Shown here one piece after another: positions 22,325-24,658 of a stretch of 24,658 nucleotides of DNA. The notes below the pieces were generated by a model. The model was not told where the DNA came from, ran no database searches, and saw only the letters and a program-made list of their open reading frames with translations. The translations under genes and the position numbers were made by a program. The stretch is from Butyricicoccus pullicaecorum (GTDB taxonomy: Bacteria; Bacillota; Clostridia; Oscillospirales; Butyricicoccaceae). The stretch spans positions 1 to 24,658 of the forward strand of contig JAGZIW010000019.1 in NCBI GenBank assembly GCA_018366035.1, read 5' to 3'. Positions within the stretch are counted from its first letter, which is position 1. The number at the start of each line of letters is the position of its first letter.

Positions 22325-24658
22325 ATGTCAAAACTGGTAATCGTAGAGTCGCCAGCCAAGGCAAAAACCATTGGAAAATATCTGGGCAGTGACTATGTGG
22401 TCAAGGCCTCGATGGGGCATCTGCGTGACCTGCCAAAAAAGAAGATGAGTGTGGATATTGAACATGATTTTAAGCCTGAGTATGCACCGATTGAGGGAAA
22501 GGATAAAATCATTAACGATCTGCGCAAGTCTGCTAGAGAATCCGATTTCGTATATCTCGCAACCGACCCAGACCGTGAGGGAGAAGCGATTTCGTGGCAT
22601 TTGCAAGCGCTTTTGGAACTCAAAGAAGGTGAGTTCAAGCGGGTAACTTTTAATGAAATTACAAAAAAAGGCGTGCAGTATGGAATCAATCACCCACGTG
22701 ATATTGATATTGATTTGGTAGATGCACAGCAGGCGCGGCGTATTTTGGACCGTATTGTGGGCTATCAGCTGTCCCCGTTTTTGTGGCGCAAGGTCAAGCG
22801 TGGGTTGTCCGCGGGTCGCGTACAGTCGGTTGCAACCCGTCTGGTCGTAGACCGTGAAAATGAGATCCGCGCATTCAAGCCGGAGGAATATTGGTCGATT
22901 GAGGCAAGCCTGCGCACAGCAGAGGGCGGCACATTCCATTCGCGCTATTATGGTGAAGCTGAGGGAAAGGTAGAGCTGAAAACCGAAGAACAGACCATGG
23001 AGATCGTTGCCGCTGTAACTGGTCAGCCCTTTCAGGTTTCTGCCATCAAGAAAGGCAAAAAGAAAAAATCGGCGGCACCGCCGTTTACCACCTCAACCTT
23101 GCAGCAGGAGGCTTCCCGAAAGCTGAATATGGTGCCGCGCCGCACGATGAGTGTTGCGCAGGAGCTTTATGAAGGTGTTGATCTGGGAGGAGAATACGGG
23201 CTTACCGGTCTTATCACCTATATGCGTACAGACTCCCTGCGTTTGTCCGATGAGGCAACCGCAATGGCAGCCTCCTATATTCAAAATCGTTATGGAGATG
23301 CTTTTTACCCGGGCAAGCCGCGCACGTTTAAGACCAAGGGCGGCGCACAGGACGCACACGAAGCCATTCGTCCGTCCAATGTGGAAATCGAACCAGATGC
23401 AGTCAAGGACCAGCTGACTCCGGATCAATATAAATTATATAAGCTTATTTGGTCACGCTTTGTTGCCTGCCAGATGGCAGATGCGATTTTGGATACCATT
23501 TCGGCTGATATTGTATGTGCGGGGCATGTATTCCGCGCATCGGGGCATACCGTAGCATTTCACGGCTTTACGGTGGTTTATGAGGAAGGTACAGATGACG
23601 AAAAGCAGGGAGAAAAGAGCGAAGCAGGAAAGCCGCTTCCTGCCTTTGCAGAAGGAGATGTACTGACCGCAGATAAAATTGAGCCGGCACAGCACTTCAC
23701 GCAGCCGCCGGCACGGTATACAGAGGCGTCACTCATTCGGGCAATGGAGGAAAAAGGGATTGGCCGTCCGTCCACCTATGCGCCAACCATTGCAACAATC
23801 ATTGACCGTGATTATGTCAATAAGGAAAACCGCAGTCTGCGTCCCACACCGTTGGGGGAGGGCGTCACAGGATTGATGGTGGATAAGTTCAAGTCTGTGG
23901 CAGATTATGAGTTTACTGCAAATATGGAGCATCAGCTCGATGAGGTGGAGACCGGAAAAATTTCGTATGTGAATCTGCTGCACACCTTCTATGACGGATT
24001 TGAGGGTGCGCTCGAGCAGGCTGAAAAGGATTTGGACAAGACACGTATTAAAATCCCAGACGAGGAAACCGATGTCATCTGCGAAAAATGTGGCCGGAAT
24101 ATGGTCATTAAGTCGGGGCGGTTTGGAAAATTCCTTGCCTGCCCGGGATTTCCGGAATGCAGCAATACCAAGGCGCTCTCTGAGGATACAGGAGCCTCCT
24201 GTCCAATCTGTGGTGCAAAGGTGGTAAAGAAAAAGTCTGCACGCGGATATGTATATTATTCCTGTGATACCTATCCGACCTGTCAGTTTATTACGTGGGA
24301 TAAGCCGCTCAAGACCAAGTGCCCAGTCTGTGATTCGTCTTTGTTCCGTCACACAGACCGCGACTCTAAGGAAGTGGTCGATCTTTGCCTCAGAGAGGGC
24401 TGTACCTACAAAGAGCTTGTCAAGGAGGGAGTATCTCCCGAGGAGGCACAAAAAAATCGCGAACGCCGTGAAGCACGTGCTGCAAAGGCAGCAGAACGCG
24501 CTGCCGCCAAGGAAGCTGAGGAAGCGGAAAAGAAGGCGAAGAAGTCTACGCGGAAGAAGAAGGCGGAGCCTGCCGAGGGAGAGGAAGCACCCAAGAAAAA
24601 GACCACGCGCAAAAAGGCGGAGCCTGCCGAGGGAGAGGAAGCGCCCAAGAAAAAGACC
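22325..24658 (+). CDS. topA: DNA topoisomerase I (3' end beyond window)
   Basis: It relaxes negative supercoils by single-strand passage. It starts at the ATG at 22325 with GGAGG upstream, and 778 codons are seen with no stop. The TOPRIM domain opens LVIVESPAKAKTIGKYLG and has the metal triad in DPDREGE (Asp81, Asp83). The active-site Tyr299 is in LITYMRTDS. Three Cys4-type zinc fingers begin at Cys586, Cys626 and Cys666 (CEKCG, CPICG, CPVCD). After about residue 700 comes a highly charged Lys/Ala/Glu tail with a 54-bp tandem repeat. Such basic tails bind DNA or RNA polymerase in some actinobacterial and other TopA proteins; their role here is not known. Confidence 0.97.
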   Translation, partial: MSKLVIVESPAKAKTIGKYLGSDYVVKASMGHLRDLPKKKMSVDIEHDFKPEYAPIEGKDKIINDLRKSARESDFVYLATDPDREGEAISWHLQALLELKEGEFKRVTFNEITKKGVQYGINHPRDIDIDLVDAQQARRILDRIVGYQLSPFLWRKVKRGLSAGRVQSVATRLVVDRENEIRAFKPEEYWSIEASLRTAEGGTFHSRYYGEAEGKVELKTEEQTMEIVAAVTGQPFQVSAIKKGKKKKSAAPPFTTSTLQQEASRKLNMVPRRTMSVAQELYEGVDLGGEYGLTGLITYMRTDSLRLSDEATAMAASYIQNRYGDAFYPGKPRTFKTKGGAQDAHEAIRPSNVEIEPDAVKDQLTPDQYKLYKLIWSRFVACQMADAILDTISADIVCAGHVFRASGHTVAFHGFTVVYEEGTDDEKQGEKSEAGKPLPAFAEGDVLTADKIEPAQHFTQPPARYTEASLIRAMEEKGIGRPSTYAPTIATIIDRDYVNKENRSLRPTPLGEGVTGLMVDKFKSVADYEFTANMEHQLDEVETGKISYVNLLHTFYDGFEGALEQAEKDLDKTRIKIPDEETDVICEKCGRNMVIKSGRFGKFLACPGFPECSNTKALSEDTGASCPICGAKVVKKKSARGYVYYSCDTYPTCQFITWDKPLKTKCPVCDSSLFRHTDRDSKEVVDLCLREGCTYKELVKEGVSPEEAQKNRERREARAAKAAERAAAKEAEEAEKKAKKSTRKKKAEPAEGEEAPKKKTTRKKAEPAEGEEAPKKKT
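24562..24658 (+). repeat. 54-bp tandem repeat in the topA tail
   Basis: The unit starting GGCGGAGCCTGCC at 24562 recurs at 24616, exactly 54 bp later, with a single substitution in the part visible before the window ends. It encodes AEPAEGEEAPKKKTTRKK, 18 residues. A degenerate partial unit (KKSTRKKK) precedes it. The repeat count is unknown because the window ends inside it. Confidence 0.92.

Noticed and set aside
1..24658. tRNA or rRNA genes, CRISPR arrays, insertion sequences, phage genes
   Set aside because: I looked for cloverleaf patterns, spaced short repeats, transposase or integrase motifs and found none. All long frames are accounted for by the chromosomal genes listed.

Overview
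The window is a gene-dense stretch of a low-to-mid GC (about half G+C by eye) Firmicutes-type chromosome. Every supported gene lies on the + strand. Shine-Dalgarno sites of the GGAGG type, sigma-A-like promoters, short intrinsic terminators and the gene families (UPF0735/PheB ACT protein, PcsB/CwlO-like hydrolases next to ftsEX, lysS, dprA-topA) point to a Clostridia member. A gut Oscillospirales/Butyricicoccus-like organism is my best guess, but no 16S or marker comparison supports it.

Layout. (1) 201-4110: threonine/lysine-branch operon. An extended -10 promoter is followed by an ACT-domain regulator (UPF0735), homoserine dehydrogenase, homoserine kinase and aspartate kinase, closed by a terminator. 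The aspartate kinase gene has a strong in-frame internal ribosome site that probably makes a separate regulatory beta subunit. (2) 4186-7190: rlmB (23S rRNA methyltransferase), then a 698-residue membrane protein that looks like a P1B-type ATPase with its catalytic motifs lost, then a terminator. (3) 7231-9500: a paralogue of elongation factor G with altered G motifs, with its own promoter and terminator. (4) 9592-10132: a small membrane-anchored protein (DUF4830-like). (5) 10155-11071: a promoter and early terminator in front of a 16S rRNA pseudouridine synthase. (6) 11264-18010: a PucR/CdaR-type regulator, ftsE, ftsX, two tandem coiled-coil M23 peptidases and an S41 C-terminal processing peptidase, a probable cell-wall hydrolysis module. 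(7) 18076-24658: greA behind a consensus promoter, lysS, a second SpoU/TrmH-family rRNA methyltransferase, dprA, and topA, which runs off the end of the window.

How they work together. Region 1 takes aspartate to homoserine phosphate and is built for feedback control through ACT domains. Region 6 fits the established scheme in which the FtsEX ABC complex activates a coiled-coil peptidoglycan hydrolase, with a secreted protease next door. Regions 2, 5 and 7 hold translation, transcription and DNA-processing genes.

I saw no mobile element, CRISPR array, tRNA or rRNA. Most of the window is housekeeping. The best candidates for something little described are the degenerate P-type ATPase-like protein (5046-7142), the doubled FtsEX-linked hydrolases and the terminator-bearing leader before the pseudouridine synthase gene.
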